A DNA stretch of 63,787 nucleotides from Yinghuangia seranimata (GTDB taxonomy: Bacteria > Actinomycetota > Actinomycetes > Streptomycetales > Streptomycetaceae): assembly GCF_029953285.1 (NCBI RefSeq), contig NZ_JASAOI010000012.1, positions 1 to 63,787 on the forward strand, given 5' to 3'. Shown here piece after piece: positions 63,093 through 63,787 of this stretch. The stretch's first letter is position 1; each line of letters starts with the position of its first letter. The position numbers and the translations under genes are program-made. The notes under the pieces were generated by a model, which saw only the letters and a list, made by a program, of their open reading frames with translations, was not told the DNA's origin and searched no databases.

Positions 63093-63641
63093 TCAGGCCT
63101 GCCGCCGCAGATAGCCGGGCGGAACCACGGGGACCAGCCACACGCCGTTGTCGGAGACCCGGAACACGTGTCCGTCCTCGTGCATCCGGCCCGCGTCGAC
63201 GAGGAGGACGACGGGCCGCCCGCGGCGCGCGCCGACCCTGCGCGCGGTGTCGACGTCGGGCGACAGGTGCACGTCGTGCCGGTCCATGGGCAGCAGGCCC
63301 TCGGTCATGATGGCGTCCACGACGCGGCCGATCGTCCCGTGGAACAGGACGTCCGGCGGGACGGCCGCGGCCAGCCCGAGCTCGACCTCGACGGTGTGGC
63401 CCTGGCTCGCGCGGATGCGGGCGCCGTCGTCCGACACCGCGAACCGCTTCTTGTCGTTGTGCTCGACCACGTGGTCGAGTTCCGCGCGGGTGACCGCGAA
63501 GCCCTGTGCGGCGCAGGCCGCCAGCAGCACCTCGATGTCGACCCAGCCCGCGGCGTCAAGGGTGATGCCGATCCGTTCCGGCTGGTGCCGGAGCGTCTTC
63601 GACAGGTATTTCGACACCTTGACCATGCGCTTTTCGTTCAC
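63093..63641 (-). CDS. kptA: RNA 2'-phosphotransferase (Tpt1/KptA)
   Basis: A 182-residue enzyme that transfers an RNA 2'-phosphate to NAD. Motifs: KYLSKTLRHQPE (Arg18-His19), KKRFAVSDDG, IRASQGHTVEV, LFHGTIGRVV and RHDVHLSPDVDTARRVG. All key residues of the R-H-R-R set appear present. Bacteria lack the tRNA splicing that makes this substrate, so the natural target is unclear; related enzymes can also use ADP-ribose. GTG start follows AAGGAGG at short spacing; M6 (63626) is an alternative. Confidence 0.93.
   Translation of the reverse strand: MNEKRMVKVSKYLSKTLRHQPERIGITLDAAGWVDIEVLLAACAAQGFAVTRAELDHVVEHNDKKRFAVSDDGARIRASQGHTVEVELGLAAAVPPDVLFHGTIGRVVDAIMTEGLLPMDRHDVHLSPDVDTARRVGARRGRPVVLLVDAGRMHEDGHVFRVSDNGVWLVPVVPPGYLRRQA

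Positions 63642-63787
<146 letters not shown>

Overview
The window is high-GC actinobacterial chromosome, most likely from Streptomycetaceae or a close relative. GC-ending codons are near universal, GTG starts are common, and start/stop overlaps of the ATGA or GTGA type are frequent. Several small families are typical of Streptomyces-like genomes: DUF6191, DUF6412, DUF6286, DUF3099 and a 74-residue helix-turn-helix protein. I see no rRNA, tRNA, CRISPR array, insertion sequence or prophage. Both ends run into G/C homopolymer that looks like contig-edge artefact.

Layout. 0.1-10.5 kb: heme O synthase diverges from a central-carbon block, transketolase - transaldolase - glucose-6-phosphate isomerase - G6P dehydrogenase - OpcA - 6-phosphogluconolactonase. 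The last four are translationally coupled. 10.5-17.1 kb: TetR/amidase divergent pair with an operator-like region, a DUF2889 protein, a 999-residue protein with two RNA-polymerase-like DNA-binding modules, and DUF6191. 17.4-23.5 kb: RsbW-type ATPase, ABC-F ATPase, small HTH protein, enoyl-CoA hydratase and a half-size ABC exporter. 23.5-26.7 kb: an Asp23/AmaP envelope-stress locus that includes a J-domain-like small protein. 26.9-32.6 kb: atypical SDR, zinc alcohol dehydrogenase, sirtuin, SURF1, a variant metallophosphoesterase and a membrane protein. 32.7-36.5 kb: soluble Ser/Thr kinase, metallothionein-like protein, ECF sigma factor with a membrane partner.

36.5-42.4 kb: a compact catabolic-looking cluster under a TetR regulator (acetoacetate-decarboxylase-like, SDR, two amidohydrolase_2 proteins) with a palindromic operator; an NTF2-like protein follows on the opposite strand. 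42.4-48.4 kb: an NB-ARC/TPR STAND ATPase and a two-gene ATP-grasp/MFS operon. 48.5-52.3 kb: DUF6412-YidC pair, DEDDh exonuclease coupled to an amidohydrolase, and GNAT. 52.5-59.0 kb: branched-chain-type ABC importer (LivF, LivG, fused LivH-LivM), an Ada-zinc-like membrane protein, an MTB12-like lipoprotein and the substrate-binding lipoprotein. 59.1-63.6 kb: VanY-type peptidase, MoaA, a small cysteine protein, DUF3099 and RNA 2'-phosphotransferase.

Most of the window is conserved housekeeping or actinobacterial-specific gene content. The parts least explained by known systems are the 999-residue alpha-CTD/sigma4-like protein, the decarboxylase/amidohydrolase cluster, the ATP-grasp/MFS operon and the J-like protein inside the Asp23 locus. 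All function calls are from reading translated sequence; no database search was run.
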